Shown here in pieces: positions 7,038 through 16,879 of a stretch of DNA of 64,000 nucleotides (position 1 is its first letter; each line of letters begins with the position of its first letter). This stretch comes from Bifidobacterium rousetti (GTDB lineage Bacteria; Actinomycetota; Actinomycetes; Actinomycetales; Bifidobacteriaceae). The notes under the pieces are model-generated. The model saw only the letters and a program-made list of their open reading frames with translations. It searched no databases and was not told the DNA's origin. Both the position numbers and the translations under genes were made by a program. The stretch is taken from the NCBI RefSeq assembly GCF_008698235.1, contig NZ_PEBH01000011.1, positions 44,986 to 108,985 on the forward strand, given 5' to 3'.

Positions 7038-8483
7038 ATGAAAACGAACAGAGCATATCCACGAGCCGTGATCACCGAGAAGGGCGCACGCGCGCTCGAA
7101 AGCGGGCATCCATGGGTATACGAGGGCGAGATCAGGCGGTTCGCACTGCCGTCGGGTGAGGCTTGGGACAACAACGGATCGCTCAAACCCGGCGCATGGG
7201 AAGAGGCCGATGCGAACGGCGGCGGCAACGGACCTGCCAAGACCGAAGGCGATTCCGACTCCGCCCGTCCGAAACGCGGTGACTTCCGCGAGCGCCGTCG
7301 TCGCAAGGAGCTGCTCAACGCGCCCCGGACCGAGGATGAGATCATCCCGCTCGACGATCTGCCGGACGGCTCGATCGTCGACGTCGCGAACCTCAAGGGC
7401 GCCTATCTGGGCACCGGCCTGCTGTCGCGTCACAGCCGCATCCGCGTGCGTCTGGTGACACGCAATGCCAACGACGACTTCTCGCCGGCGTTCTGGGAGC
7501 GCAAGATCCGCTGGGCGTGGGAGTATCGCAAAACCGTGATGGGCGACGACGCGTCCGCCTGCCGTGTGATCTTCTCCGAGGCCGACGAATTCCCCGGGCT
7601 GATCGTCGACCGGTTCAACGACATGCTTGTCACGCAGACCCTGTCGGCCGGCATGGAGCGCCTCAAGCCGGTGATCTTCCCGGCGCTGCTCAGGGTCTTC
7701 GCCGAGGACGGGGTGTCGTTGCGCGGCATCTACGAGCGCAACGACGTAGCCACGCGCGCGCTGGAGGGACTGGAGCAGACAACCGGCTGGTGGTCGGACT
7801 CGGGCGCATCCGATTTCGGCCCGAGCCTCACCGACATCACCGAAAACGGCGTCAGGTATCACGTCGACTTCGCGAACGGCCAGAAGACGGGGTTCTTCCT
7901 CGATCAGAAGTACAACCGCCGTGCCGTGGCACGACTTGCCCGGGGGCGGCGTGTGCTCGACTGCTGCACGCACACCGGCTCCTTTGCCCTCAACGCGGCC
8001 CTCGGCGGCGCGCAGTTCGTACGTGCGGTCGACGTGTCCGAAACCGCCATCGACATGGCGAGGGAGAACGCGCGTCTCAACGGGCCGGATGTCGAGGGCC
8101 GCATGGACTTCACCGTCGCGAACATCTTCGATCTGCTGCCCGAGCTGGAGCGCACGCACAATCCCGAGCGATTCGATTTCATCATCCTCGATCCGCCGGC
8201 GTTCACCAAGAGCCGCAGCACGATCGGCTCGGCCGCACGCGGCTATCGGGAGATCAACTACCGGGCGATGCGTATCCTGCCTCGCGGCGGCTATCTGGCG
8301 ACCTGCTCGTGCTCGCATTTCATGGATCATGAGCATTTCAAGCGCATGCTCGCCGAGGCCGCGCAGGACGCCGGCGTGCGTCTGCGTCAGATCGAGGAAC
8401 GCCAGCAGGCGCCGGATCATCCGATCGTCTGGGGCATTCCCGAGACCGACTATCTCAAGTGCCTGCTGTTCCAGGTGGTGTGA
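7038..8483 (+). CDS. class I SAM-dependent rRNA methyltransferase (RlmI-like)
   Basis: Probably a 23S rRNA cytosine-5 methyltransferase of the RlmI/YccW family. The 481-residue product begins with a PUA-like domain (HPWVYEGEIRRF near residue 25). The SAM site reads VLDCCTHTGSFALNAALGG, followed by FIILDPPAFTKS and a catalytic cysteine in LATCSCSHFM. It is longer than E. coli RlmI (about 396) because a charged, Gly/Asp/Arg-rich insert of roughly 45 residues interrupts the PUA part (about residues 45-95). The next plus-strand base run ends 50 bp before the convergent DUF1893 gene. Function is by family; the target base is not proven. Confidence 0.88.
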   Translation: MKTNRAYPRAVITEKGARALESGHPWVYEGEIRRFALPSGEAWDNNGSLKPGAWEEADANGGGNGPAKTEGDSDSARPKRGDFRERRRRKELLNAPRTEDEIIPLDDLPDGSIVDVANLKGAYLGTGLLSRHSRIRVRLVTRNANDDFSPAFWERKIRWAWEYRKTVMGDDASACRVIFSEADEFPGLIVDRFNDMLVTQTLSAGMERLKPVIFPALLRVFAEDGVSLRGIYERNDVATRALEGLEQTTGWWSDSGASDFGPSLTDITENGVRYHVDFANGQKTGFFLDQKYNRRAVARLARGRRVLDCCTHTGSFALNAALGGAQFVRAVDVSETAIDMARENARLNGPDVEGRMDFTVANIFDLLPELERTHNPERFDFIILDPPAFTKSRSTIGSAARGYREINYRAMRILPRGGYLATCSCSHFMDHEHFKRMLAEAAQDAGVRLRQIEERQQAPDHPIVWGIPETDYLKCLLFQVV

Positions 8484-8532
8484 CCGGCACGTGGGCTCCG
8501 CGCAGCCACTCCGCGCAGCCCACGTGGGATCA

Positions 8533-9003
8533 TCACGCCGCCATCAGGCGGGCGACCGCGGCGCGGATGGCCGGTTCGGCGGCGAGCGGATCGCTGATCG
8601 AGGTCACCGACCGCTCGATCGGGCAGACGCCGGTGCGTGCGCGGTTGAGGATCACCGGCACGAGGGTGCCGTAGGAGGCGGCGATGCCCTGCGTACGCAA
8701 CGTCGCCAGTCCGGCCTCGCTCATCGTCTCGGCGTACACGGCGACGACGCCGAGACGTGCGTACAGCAGGGCCGCGCCCTTGCCGACCACGCGGTCGGCC
8801 GCCGAATAGCCGACGAGGCTGCGCCCTTCCGCCAGCCATTGGAGCAGCGGGCGCACGCCGCGGCCGAATCCGGTGAGGATCTCGTCGGATTCGCCATGGC
8901 CATCGTCGCGCGCATCAGCGCGCTCGTCGCCACGGCAGGCCACACAGCCGACCGCGGGGTCGGCCAGCAGCACTTCCTTCGCACGTTCCACATCAGCCGG
9001 CAT
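8533..9003 (-). CDS. DUF1893 domain protein
   Basis: A 156-residue protein of the DUF1893 family, whose structural relatives have a deaminase-like fold without a proven activity. Visible features are a cysteine pair CVACRGD near residue 20, an SLVGYSAADRVVGKGAALLYARLG segment typical of the family, and a C-terminal cysteine in GVCPIERSV. The ATG at 9003 follows GGAAGGGAG; the longer in-frame start at 9081 would run back into the YTAGGCA repeat element. It is convergent with the methyltransferase gene. The role is unknown. Confidence 0.8.
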   Translation of the reverse strand: MPADVERAKEVLLADPAVGCVACRGDERADARDDGHGESDEILTGFGRGVRPLLQWLAEGRSLVGYSAADRVVGKGAALLYARLGVVAVYAETMSEAGLATLRTQGIAASYGTLVPVILNRARTGVCPIERSVTSISDPLAAEPAIRAAVARLMAA

Positions 9004-9026
9004 GTTTTTCTCCCTTCCTCCTGCAA

Positions 9027-9157
9027 TTCCTAGGCACATTTTTCGCTTCTTAGGCACCTTTCCGGCGAAAGACGATGCCAAAAGCTTGTAATTCCAAGGG
9101 TTCTCGAACCACCTTCACAGGGATACCTGCCTAGGAAACGGAAAAAGTGCCTAGGAA
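9027..9157. repeat. YTAGGCA inverted-pair element, copy 1
   Basis: Left arm: TTCCTAGGCAC at 9027-9037 and TTCTTAGGCAC at 9047-9057, exactly 20 bp apart. Right arm, inverted: TGCCTAGGAA at 9128-9137 and TGCCTAGGAA at 9148-9157, again 20 bp apart. The interior (about 70 bp) shows no strong hairpin. The same layout recurs at 37712-37863 and 57219-57349. It lies just upstream of the DUF1893 gene. Confidence 0.88.
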
Positions 9158-9203
9158 ATGCGACGACGATATGCCGGCGCCCTCAATTCGGTCCTAATAG
9201 GGG

Positions 9204-9821
9204 CTAGTCGCGGCGCCGACTCGCCTTATCCACGGCGAACATGATCGCGGGGATCGCGATCCACTGCAGCACGAGGCCCGGCAGACCGGTGAGAACCGCG
9301 GCCCACACGGACGCGACGGTCATGGTCGTGTTGCCGAGGAGGGCGACGGCCACGCCGATGGCGAGCGCGTCGATCACTCGGCCGGCGATCTGCGCGCCGA
9401 GCAGCTTAACAAGCCATTCGATCGGCGAGGGCAGGGAGGACGGCAGGTTCACCCCGCGCAGCAACCCGGCGACCAGACCGTAGGAGGCGAGTTCGATGAC
9501 CATGAACGGGACCATCGGCGCCATCGGCATGCCGGTGAGCGCAAAGCTCACGACGGGCGCGAGCGCACCGGTGGCGACGCCGGCGTACGGGCCGGCAAGC
9601 AGGCCGACCAACAGCACGGGCAGATGCATCGGCAGCAGCGTCTGGCCGAGGGCCGGGCCGAGGCCTAGCGCGGCGCCGCCCAGATGGAAGATCTGAGGTA
9701 GGGCGACGGCCGCGATGACGGCGAGCACGGCGGCCAGCGACTGGACCTTGACCGACGGCAGGGCGCGGGCGGCGACGCCGGCGACCGTGCGAGTGGATGA
9801 GGTGGATGAAGTGGATTGCAT
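9204..9821 (-). CDS. ECF transporter S component
   Basis: Predicted substrate-binding membrane subunit of an energy-coupling-factor vitamin or cofactor transporter. The 205-residue product has about six hydrophobic segments, an MHLPVLLVGLLAGPYAG motif (near residue 83) and LTGMPMAP, both characteristic of small S components. It needs the shared EcfA/EcfT module, which is not in the window. The ATG at 9821 follows AAGGAG. The substrate cannot be read from sequence, and no riboswitch is evident in the 106 bp upstream. The DUF362 gene upstream is on the same strand but is separated by about 100 bp. Confidence 0.8.
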   Translation of the reverse strand: MQSTSSTSSTRTVAGVAARALPSVKVQSLAAVLAVIAAVALPQIFHLGGAALGLGPALGQTLLPMHLPVLLVGLLAGPYAGVATGALAPVVSFALTGMPMAPMVPFMVIELASYGLVAGLLRGVNLPSSLPSPIEWLVKLLGAQIAGRVIDALAIGVAVALLGNTTMTVASVWAAVLTGLPGLVLQWIAIPAIMFAVDKASRRRD

Positions 9822-9927
9822 GACAAGCTCCTTATGACGACTAATGAGTAATCACCGGCCGGACGGCATTGCGACCGGACCGGAGACCGGATTTGTTGCC
9901 GGATGACGAGTTCGACGACTTTGCGGC

Positions 9928-10836
9928 TCAGCGCGCGTCGAGATCGACGAGATGGTAGTCGCGCGAGCCGAGACCCATCTCCACGGCGTGCTCGATGATG
10001 TGGATGCCGTGGCGGGATTCGATGCGCTCGATGAGCGGCTCCTTGTTGTCGTCGGACACGTAGACCATGTCGACGCACGCCTGGTCGACGGCCACCGGGT
10101 CGAGCGAGGCGCAGATGCCGATGTCCGCCATGACCGGCGCGCTCGGATGCCCGTCGCAGTCGCAGTCGACCGACAGGTTGTTCATCACGTTGATGAAGAG
10201 CATGTTGCCCTTGAGCGCGTTGAACACGGCGGTCGCGGCCTCGGCCATCGCCTCGAGGAAGGCGTCCTGGTCGCCGCTGAACGGCTGGGCGAGGATCTCG
10301 TCCTGTCCGGAGTGCAGGCGCTTCTTGCCGCGCGAGGACGCCATGCCGATCGAGATGTTCTTGAGGGCCCCGCCGAAGCCGCCCATCACATGGCCTTTGA
10401 AGTGGGAGAGCACGGCGTAGTAGTCGTAGTTCGGGAAGTGCGATCCGACGATGTCGCCGGTGATGCGCCGACCGCCCTCGACCGGGATCTCGATCTCGCC
10501 TTCCTCGTCCTGAATATCGCAGGGGGAGATGTCGGTGAACCCGTGCTCCCGGATCGTCTTCCAGTGATGCTCGGATGTGTCGCGCGTGCCGGCGTAGGCG
10601 GTGTTGCATTCGACGATCGTGCCATCGAGCCGCTGGACGAGGTCCTTGATGAGAGCCGGCTGCAGGTAGTGCGTGTTGCCGCCCTCGCCGGAGCTCAGCT
10701 TGACGGCGACCTTGCCGTGCGGGCGCGCGCCGAGCGCCTCGTAGACGCGGATCAGTCCGGCGGGGCTGATGTCGCGGGTGAAGTAGACCTTCGCGGCCAT
10801 CGGATAGTCGGTTTGGTGTTCAAGCGTCATTGCCAT
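9928..10836 (-). CDS. DUF362 domain protein
   Basis: A 302-residue soluble protein of the DUF362 family, often annotated as an uncharacterised Fe-S centre protein. It has the family start VYFTRDISPAGLIR, the segment GKVAVKLSSGEGGNTHYL, and SHFKGHVMGGFGGALKNISIG, which is highly typical. A cysteine pair CDCDGH is present, but I do not see a full C-terminal ferredoxin-type CxxCxxC cluster, so a bound 4Fe-4S centre is uncertain. The ATG at 10836 follows AAGGAGG. A pgi terminator lies upstream, so it has its own promoter. The substrate is unknown. Confidence 0.85.
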   Translation of the reverse strand: MAMTLEHQTDYPMAAKVYFTRDISPAGLIRVYEALGARPHGKVAVKLSSGEGGNTHYLQPALIKDLVQRLDGTIVECNTAYAGTRDTSEHHWKTIREHGFTDISPCDIQDEEGEIEIPVEGGRRITGDIVGSHFPNYDYYAVLSHFKGHVMGGFGGALKNISIGMASSRGKKRLHSGQDEILAQPFSGDQDAFLEAMAEAATAVFNALKGNMLFINVMNNLSVDCDCDGHPSAPVMADIGICASLDPVAVDQACVDMVYVSDDNKEPLIERIESRHGIHIIEHAVEMGLGSRDYHLVDLDAR

Positions 10837-10884
10837 GATTGCCTCCTTGCTCTTTCCACATCCAATCGTACAGCCGGCAACGTA

Positions 10885-10924
10885 AAAGCGCCCGGCAACC
10901 TTTCGAGAAGGTGCCGGGCGCTTT
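10885..10924 (-). terminator. pgi terminator
   Basis: AAAGCGCCCGGCA (10885-10897) pairs perfectly with TGCCGGGCGCTTT (10912-10924). On the minus strand the stem is followed by TTTTACG, a standard Rho-independent terminator 45 bp beyond the pgi stop. Confidence 0.9.
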
Positions 10925-10969
10925 CAGTCAGTCAGCAGACCGACCAGTCAGCCGACCAGAGGATCGAGA

Positions 10970-12670
<1,701 letters not shown>

Positions 12671-13013
12671 GGATTCCATTCCTTTCATCATCGATCGAAA
12701 CGCCGCGCTGGGCCTTGCCCGATGATGCGGACGAGGTCACGCGATGTCCCTTATCAAGGAACAGAATACTCACAAAAGCGGACACAACAACACAAAAAGA
12801 ATAAATGTTGACATGTCGGCAACGTAGCGGTGAACGCAGGTGGATAACGAGCGAACTACGTAGAGGAGATCCGTCACAATGCGCCATCCGGCGCGCTATC
12901 CCCGTCGCGACACGCCGACACGGCGACACACGACACGTCGATTTTGCGTTTTCCGCGCGATGCCCTATACTCTCCATCTTGTGCATGGATCGCGAATGCT
13001 TTCCAAGCACGAC
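12671..13013. other. intergenic region between pgi and tRNA-Thr
   Basis: A 343-bp gap between divergent units with no coding region seen. On the pgi side (about 12740-12800) it is AT-rich and contains a plausible minus-strand promoter TTGTTG-16-TATTCT and an imperfect palindrome TGTCCCTTATCAAGGAACA. On the tRNA side it contains the promoter listed separately. Confidence 0.5.
12944..12971 (+). promoter_or_regulatory. tRNA-Thr promoter
   Basis: TTGCGT (12944-12949) and TATACT (12966-12971) are spaced by 16 bp, 42 bp upstream of the mature tRNA-Thr. It is the clearest consensus-like promoter in this region. Confidence 0.7.
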
Positions 13014-13086
13014 GCCACTTTAGCTCAGTCGGTAGAGCGGCTCACTCGTAATGAGCAGGTCGTCAGTTCGATTCTGACAAGTGGCT
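13014..13086 (+). tRNA. tRNA-Thr (anticodon CGT)
   Basis: A 73-nt cloverleaf. The acceptor GCCACTT (13014-13020) pairs with AAGTGGC (13079-13085). The anticodon stem GCTCA/TGAGC encloses loop CTCGTAA with anticodon CGT at 13047-13049, which reads ACG. The T arm contains GTTCGATTC. The 3' CCA is not encoded and must be added. A terminator follows at once. Confidence 0.96.
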
Positions 13087-13092
13087 CCGTCA

Positions 13093-13119
13093 CCCCGGAT
13101 CGCAAGGTCCGGGGTTTTT
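13093..13119 (+). terminator. tRNA-Thr terminator
   Basis: CCCCGGA (13093-13099) pairs with TCCGGGG (13108-13114) and is followed by TTTTT, a Rho-independent terminator directly behind tRNA-Thr. Confidence 0.9.
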
Positions 13120-13223
13120 CGTTTTCCGATTGCGTGGTTCGCGATTCCCGCCCTCACGCCCCTCGCGCCCCTCACGCCACGGGACACCCCGTAAGCAGGC
13201 CTTGTGATAGATTGGCTCCTTGC

Positions 13224-13305
13224 GCGCGAGTGGCGTAATTGGTAGCCGCGCAGGATTTAGGTTCCTGTGACTTCGTTCGTGTGGGTTCGAGTCCCATCTC
13301 GCGCA
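13224..13305 (+). tRNA. tRNA-Leu (anticodon TAG)
   Basis: An 82-nt class II tRNA with a long variable arm. The acceptor GCGCGAG (13224-13230) pairs with CTCGCGC (13298-13304). The anticodon stem CAGGA/TCCTG encloses loop TTTAGGT with anticodon TAG, which reads CTA. The T arm contains GGTTCGAGTCC. CCA is not encoded. Confidence 0.95.
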
Positions 13306-13395
13306 CGATCATCCCCGGCGCCCGCATATCCGGATCCCCATCCGGGCGGGAATCCGGGGAATGGGAAGAGAAGACGACAAGCGGAAGAAGACACC

Positions 13396-14397
13396 ATGAC
13401 CGCGTTGCTCAAACCGATCGCGTTCCTGCTCATCATCGCCGCCGCGTACCTCGTCAAACGCGCCGGGCTGTTCCGTCCGCGCGACTACCGCGTCATGCAG
13501 GTGGTCGTCTTCGACTTCACCCTGCCCGCGTCGATCATCGTGTCGTTCGCGACGAACCCGCATCACCTGAGCATGCTCATCATCTCGGTGTTCGCGATCG
13601 TGTTCGGCCTGCTGCCGCTGCTGCTCGTCTACGCGGCGACCCGGCACCGCCCGGTGGCCGACCGCGCGTTCCTCATGCTCAACTGCTCCGGCTTCAACGT
13701 GGGCAACTTCTGCTTCCCCGTGATCCAGGCGTTCATGGGCCCGTCGGCGCTGGTGACGGCCGCGATGTTCGACATCGGCAATTCGGTGGTCGTCACGGCT
13801 GGGTCGAACGTGATGACCACGTCCCTGCTGCACATCGACATGAACCGCACGCTCGCCGAACAGCACGCCGGCTCCGCCCCGACGATGCCGTACACGAAGC
13901 CGACCGACCCGGACGCGAGGCGCCTCGCCCGCCGCGCGAAGCTCAAGCAGGTGCTCAAGGGCTTCCTCACGTCGGTGCCGTTCGACATCTACATGCTGAT
14001 GATCGTGGTGATGGTCTTCTCGATCCCGATCCCCGCGTTCATCCCGACGCTGCTGCAGCCGGTTGCGGACGCGAACTCGTTCTGCTCGGTGTTCATGGTC
14101 GGCATGCTCATGGACCTGCCGAAGACCCGCAAGGACGTGATGGACGTGCTGCAGGTGCTCGGCTGGAGGCTCCCGCTCGGCGCGCTGTTCGCGGCGGCCT
14201 GCTGGTTCCTGCTGCCGTTCGACGCCCCGGTGCGCAAGGCCGCGGTCATGCTCTCCCTCGCGCCAACCGCGGTGTTCTCGACGCTGTTCACCGACCGCGT
14301 GCTCGGCAACGCCAAGCTCGCCGGGTTCACGCTGTCGATCACGGCGATCATCGCGATCGTGCTGATGACCGCCGTGAACGTCCTGATTCCGGCGTGA
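13396..14397 (+). CDS. AEC family transporter
   Basis: Predicted permease of the auxin efflux carrier (AEC) family, which moves organic acids such as malate. The 333-residue product has about ten hydrophobic segments arranged as two five-helix halves around a polar middle loop (about residues 165-205). The first half has FDFTLPASIIVSF and NCSGFNVGNFCFPVIQAF; the Pro and Asn-Gly positions are typical of the family. The ATG at 13396 is chosen because it begins the first membrane helix; the only ribosome site is the weak GGAAGAAG. It follows tRNA-Leu by 90 bp. The substrate is not determined. Confidence 0.85.
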   Translation: MTALLKPIAFLLIIAAAYLVKRAGLFRPRDYRVMQVVVFDFTLPASIIVSFATNPHHLSMLIISVFAIVFGLLPLLLVYAATRHRPVADRAFLMLNCSGFNVGNFCFPVIQAFMGPSALVTAAMFDIGNSVVVTAGSNVMTTSLLHIDMNRTLAEQHAGSAPTMPYTKPTDPDARRLARRAKLKQVLKGFLTSVPFDIYMLMIVVMVFSIPIPAFIPTLLQPVADANSFCSVFMVGMLMDLPKTRKDVMDVLQVLGWRLPLGALFAAACWFLLPFDAPVRKAAVMLSLAPTAVFSTLFTDRVLGNAKLAGFTLSITAIIAIVLMTAVNVLIPA

Positions 14398-14427
14398 TCG
14401 GTGGGGTTTGAGTTTCCCGTCACCGGA

Positions 14428-14574
14428 CTACCCCTCAGACCCGCTTCGCGGGCCAGCTGTCCTGCAATTACAGACGCGCTACGCGCGCGTTATAACGGCT
14501 CACCTGTCGGCTCGCACGTTGCCTACAAACAGCTCCGCTGTTTGCTTCACGGCAACGTCCTGACCAGGGGAGCC
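14428..14574. repeat. composite intergenic repeat cluster
   Basis: This stretch between the convergent AEC transporter and rdgB genes holds a CCCCTCAG/GACCCGCTTCGCGGGCCAG block, a GCGCTACGCGCGCG hairpin, and the second copy of the 56-bp repeat (14505-14560, 54 of 56 identical to 530-585), ending in CCAGGGGAGCC. It belongs to the same family as the other CCCCTC/GAGGGG elements. Confidence 0.75.
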
Positions 14575-14578
14575 AGAA

Positions 14579-15298
14579 TTAGAGAAGGGCCTCGATCGCG
14601 GGGACCAGGGACTTCAGGGCCTTGCCGCGGTGCGAGATCGCGTTCTTCTCGGCCGGGGTCATCTCGGCGCTCGTCAGCGGCTCGCCCTCGTGGTCCGGCT
14701 CGTCGCTGGTGCGGCCGGGCTGGTCGTCCGGCACGAAGATCGGGTCGTAGCCGAAGCCGTGCTCGCCACGCGCTTCACGAATGATGCGCCCGGGCATCTC
14801 CCCCACCTCGACCGTCTCGGAGACGATGACGTGATGCGCTGCGAGGGCGGCGCCGGAGCCCGCGGCGAGCGTGTCGCCGGCGGTCGAGTCGACCTCGTCG
14901 CCGGGCACGACGAGCGCGGCGGCGCAGCGGAAGCGCGCGGTGCGCCTGTCGTCCGGGATGTCCTCGATCTGGGCGAGCAGCAGCGCGTTGTTGGCCTTGT
15001 CATGGCCGTGCGCGCCGGCCCAGCGGGCGGAGAGGATGCCTGGGGCCGCGCCCATCACGTCGACGATCAGGCCGGAGTCGTCGGCGATGGCCGGCAATCC
15101 CGTACGGCGGGCGACGTCGCGCGCCTTCAGCAGCGCGTTCTCCTGGAACGTGACGCCGGTCTCGACCGGGTCGGGCAGATGGAGCGATCCGGCGGAGACG
15201 AGCTCCACCTTCGCGGCGTCGGCGCCAAGATCCTCCTCGAGGATGCGGCGGATCTCGACGAGCTTGCCTTCGTTGTGCGTGGCGACTACGAGTTTCAT
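14579..15298 (-). CDS. rdgB: XTP/dITP diphosphatase
   Basis: Hydrolyses non-canonical purine nucleoside triphosphates (XTP, dITP, ITP) to monophosphates and so keeps them out of DNA and RNA. The 239-residue product shows the HAM1/RdgB signatures ATHNEGKLVEI at the start, IADDSGLIVD in the middle, GFGYDPIFVPDD and SHRGKALKSL near the end. It is longer than the usual 195-200 residues because of inserts around residues 130-160 and 200-215. The ATG at 15298 follows AAAGGAC. It lies downstream of rph on the same strand with a 44-bp gap, a common pairing. Confidence 0.94.
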   Translation of the reverse strand: MKLVVATHNEGKLVEIRRILEEDLGADAAKVELVSAGSLHLPDPVETGVTFQENALLKARDVARRTGLPAIADDSGLIVDVMGAAPGILSARWAGAHGHDKANNALLLAQIEDIPDDRRTARFRCAAALVVPGDEVDSTAGDTLAAGSGAALAAHHVIVSETVEVGEMPGRIIREARGEHGFGYDPIFVPDDQPGRTSDEPDHEGEPLTSAEMTPAEKNAISHRGKALKSLVPAIEALL

Positions 15299-15342
15299 GG
15301 ATGTCCTTTCGATTGGGGCGATTGGGTCGATTAGGGCCGGGC

Positions 15343-16107
15343 TCAGTCGAGCGCGAGCGCGGCGCGCTGCGCGGCCTGCAGCTCCTTGTTGCCCTTCTCG
15401 GCGAGGTCGAGCAGCTCGCTGAGCTCCGCGCGGTTGAATGGGCGGTGTTCGGCGGTGCCCTGGATCTCGATGAACGTGCCGGAGCCGGTCATCGCGATGT
15501 TCATGTCGGTCATCGCACGGCTGTCCTCCGGGTAGGGCAGGTCGAGCATCGGCGTGCCGTCGATCACGCCGACCGACACGGCGGACACGCAGTCCTTGAT
15601 CACCGTGTCGGCGGACTTGATGTGGCCGTTGGCCTCGGCCCAACGGAGCGCGTCGACGAGCGCGACGTACGCGCCGGTCACGGACGCGGTGCGCGTGCCG
15701 CCGTCGGCCTGCAGCACGTCGCAGTCGAGCTGGATCTGGTTCTCGCCGAGGGCCTTCATGTCGATGACGCCCCTCAGACACCGGCCGATCAGGCGGCTGA
15801 TCTCGTGCGTGCGCCCGCCGATCTTGCCCTTGACCGACTCGCGGTCGGTGCGCTCCTTCGTGGCGCGCGGCAGCATCGCGTATTCGGCGGTGACCCAGCC
15901 GAGGCCGGAGTCCTTGCGCCAGCGCGGCACAGTCGGGGTGAACGTGGCGGTGCACATGACGCGCGTGTTGCCGCACTCGATGAGCACGGAGCCCTCCGGC
16001 GCGTCGGTGAAGTGGCGGGTGATCCTGACGGGGCGCAGTTCGTCGACCTTGCGTCCGTCCTGACGGGTGATGGATTGGTTTCCGAGGGTATCTGTGATTT
16101 CGACCAT
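15343..16107 (-). CDS. rph: ribonuclease PH
   Basis: Phosphorolytic 3'-5' exoribonuclease that trims tRNA 3' ends; forms a hexamer. The 254-residue product has [13 protein letters not shown] at the start, [20 protein letters not shown] (phosphate and RNA contacts), and the C-terminal [20 protein letters not shown] segment. The length matches the family (about 240-260). There is no ribosome site: TAAGCT (16120-16115) stands 7 nt before the ATG at 16107, so the transcript is probably leaderless. rdgB follows. Confidence 0.95.
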   Translation of the reverse strand: MVEITDTLGNQSITRQDGRKVDELRPVRITRHFTDAPEGSVLIECGNTRVMCTATFTPTVPRWRKDSGLGWVTAEYAMLPRATKERTDRESVKGKIGGRTHEISRLIGRCLRGVIDMKALGENQIQLDCDVLQADGGTRTASVTGAYVALVDALRWAEANGHIKSADTVIKDCVSAVSVGVIDGTPMLDLPYPEDSRAMTDMNIAMTGSGTFIEIQGTAEHRPFNRAELSELLDLAEKGNKELQAAQRAALALD

Positions 16108-16159
16108 ACGGCCCAGCTTAGCCGCTTATCCGATATCCGAGCAGCCCTATCCGACCGGC

Positions 16160-16786
16160 CTACCCGAGTAGCGGCTTGGGCGGCAGGATCCGGTCGATGA
16201 CGAACACGACCAGCCCGATCGCGAGGAATCCCAGCGCGAGCTTGCCGCAGTTGACGCCGAACTGCATCCACCCCAACGCCTTCAGGTCGATGAACTGGTA
16301 CGGGTACGGGTTGCCGCCGGCCGCCGGCCCACCCGTGGGCCACAGGGCGGCGCGGATGAGCACGAACGCGAGGTACACGGGGAAGTACAGCAGCCAGCTG
16401 AACATGTAATGCCACTTGAACCGGCGATGCGCATCGAACAGCAGGAAGTCGACGAGCGCCATGATCGGCGCGACGCGATGCAGCCACGTGTTCGTCATCA
16501 GCCCCAGCACGGCCGGCACGTACGCCGGGTCGTCGGGCGGCATCAGCAGGAACGCGACGACCGCGGTGATCACCGCGTACACCGTCACGCAGCCCTTCAG
16601 CCAGGCGGGCGGCTCGATGCCCTTCAGAATCGAGGAGGCGCCGGCCCACAGCATCACGAATCCGAGCGCGAACCCCGCCTGGAACGTGAAATAGGTCCAG
16701 TATTCAGGCTTGTGCCACGCCTCGTAGATGCCGACGAAGCACATGGCGGCGATCGCCAGCCGCCACAGTCCCGCGATGAATCTCAT
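16160..16786 (-). CDS. Pr6Pr family membrane protein
   Basis: A 208-residue integral membrane protein with about six hydrophobic segments, matching the Pr6Pr family. Visible features are FTFQAGFALGFVMLWAG (helix 2), the conserved TNTWLHRVAPIMALVDFLLFD, and FVLIRAALWP with PYPYQFIDLKALG. Its function is unknown. The start ATG at 16786 is preceded by TAGACT (16799-16794) with a 7-nt gap and no ribosome site, so it is probably leaderless. It is divergent from pncB, with 93 bp between them for both promoters. Confidence 0.82.
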   Translation of the reverse strand: MRFIAGLWRLAIAAMCFVGIYEAWHKPEYWTYFTFQAGFALGFVMLWAGASSILKGIEPPAWLKGCVTVYAVITAVVAFLLMPPDDPAYVPAVLGLMTNTWLHRVAPIMALVDFLLFDAHRRFKWHYMFSWLLYFPVYLAFVLIRAALWPTGGPAAGGNPYPYQFIDLKALGWMQFGVNCGKLALGFLAIGLVVFVIDRILPPKPLLG

Positions 16787-16879
16787 GGTCCCCAGTCTAG
16801 GCGGAACATGCGAACCGGAGTAGGCTGTTGCCCAGCGAAATCACAGCGAAACATCGAAACATCCGATCAGGGAGTTCAC

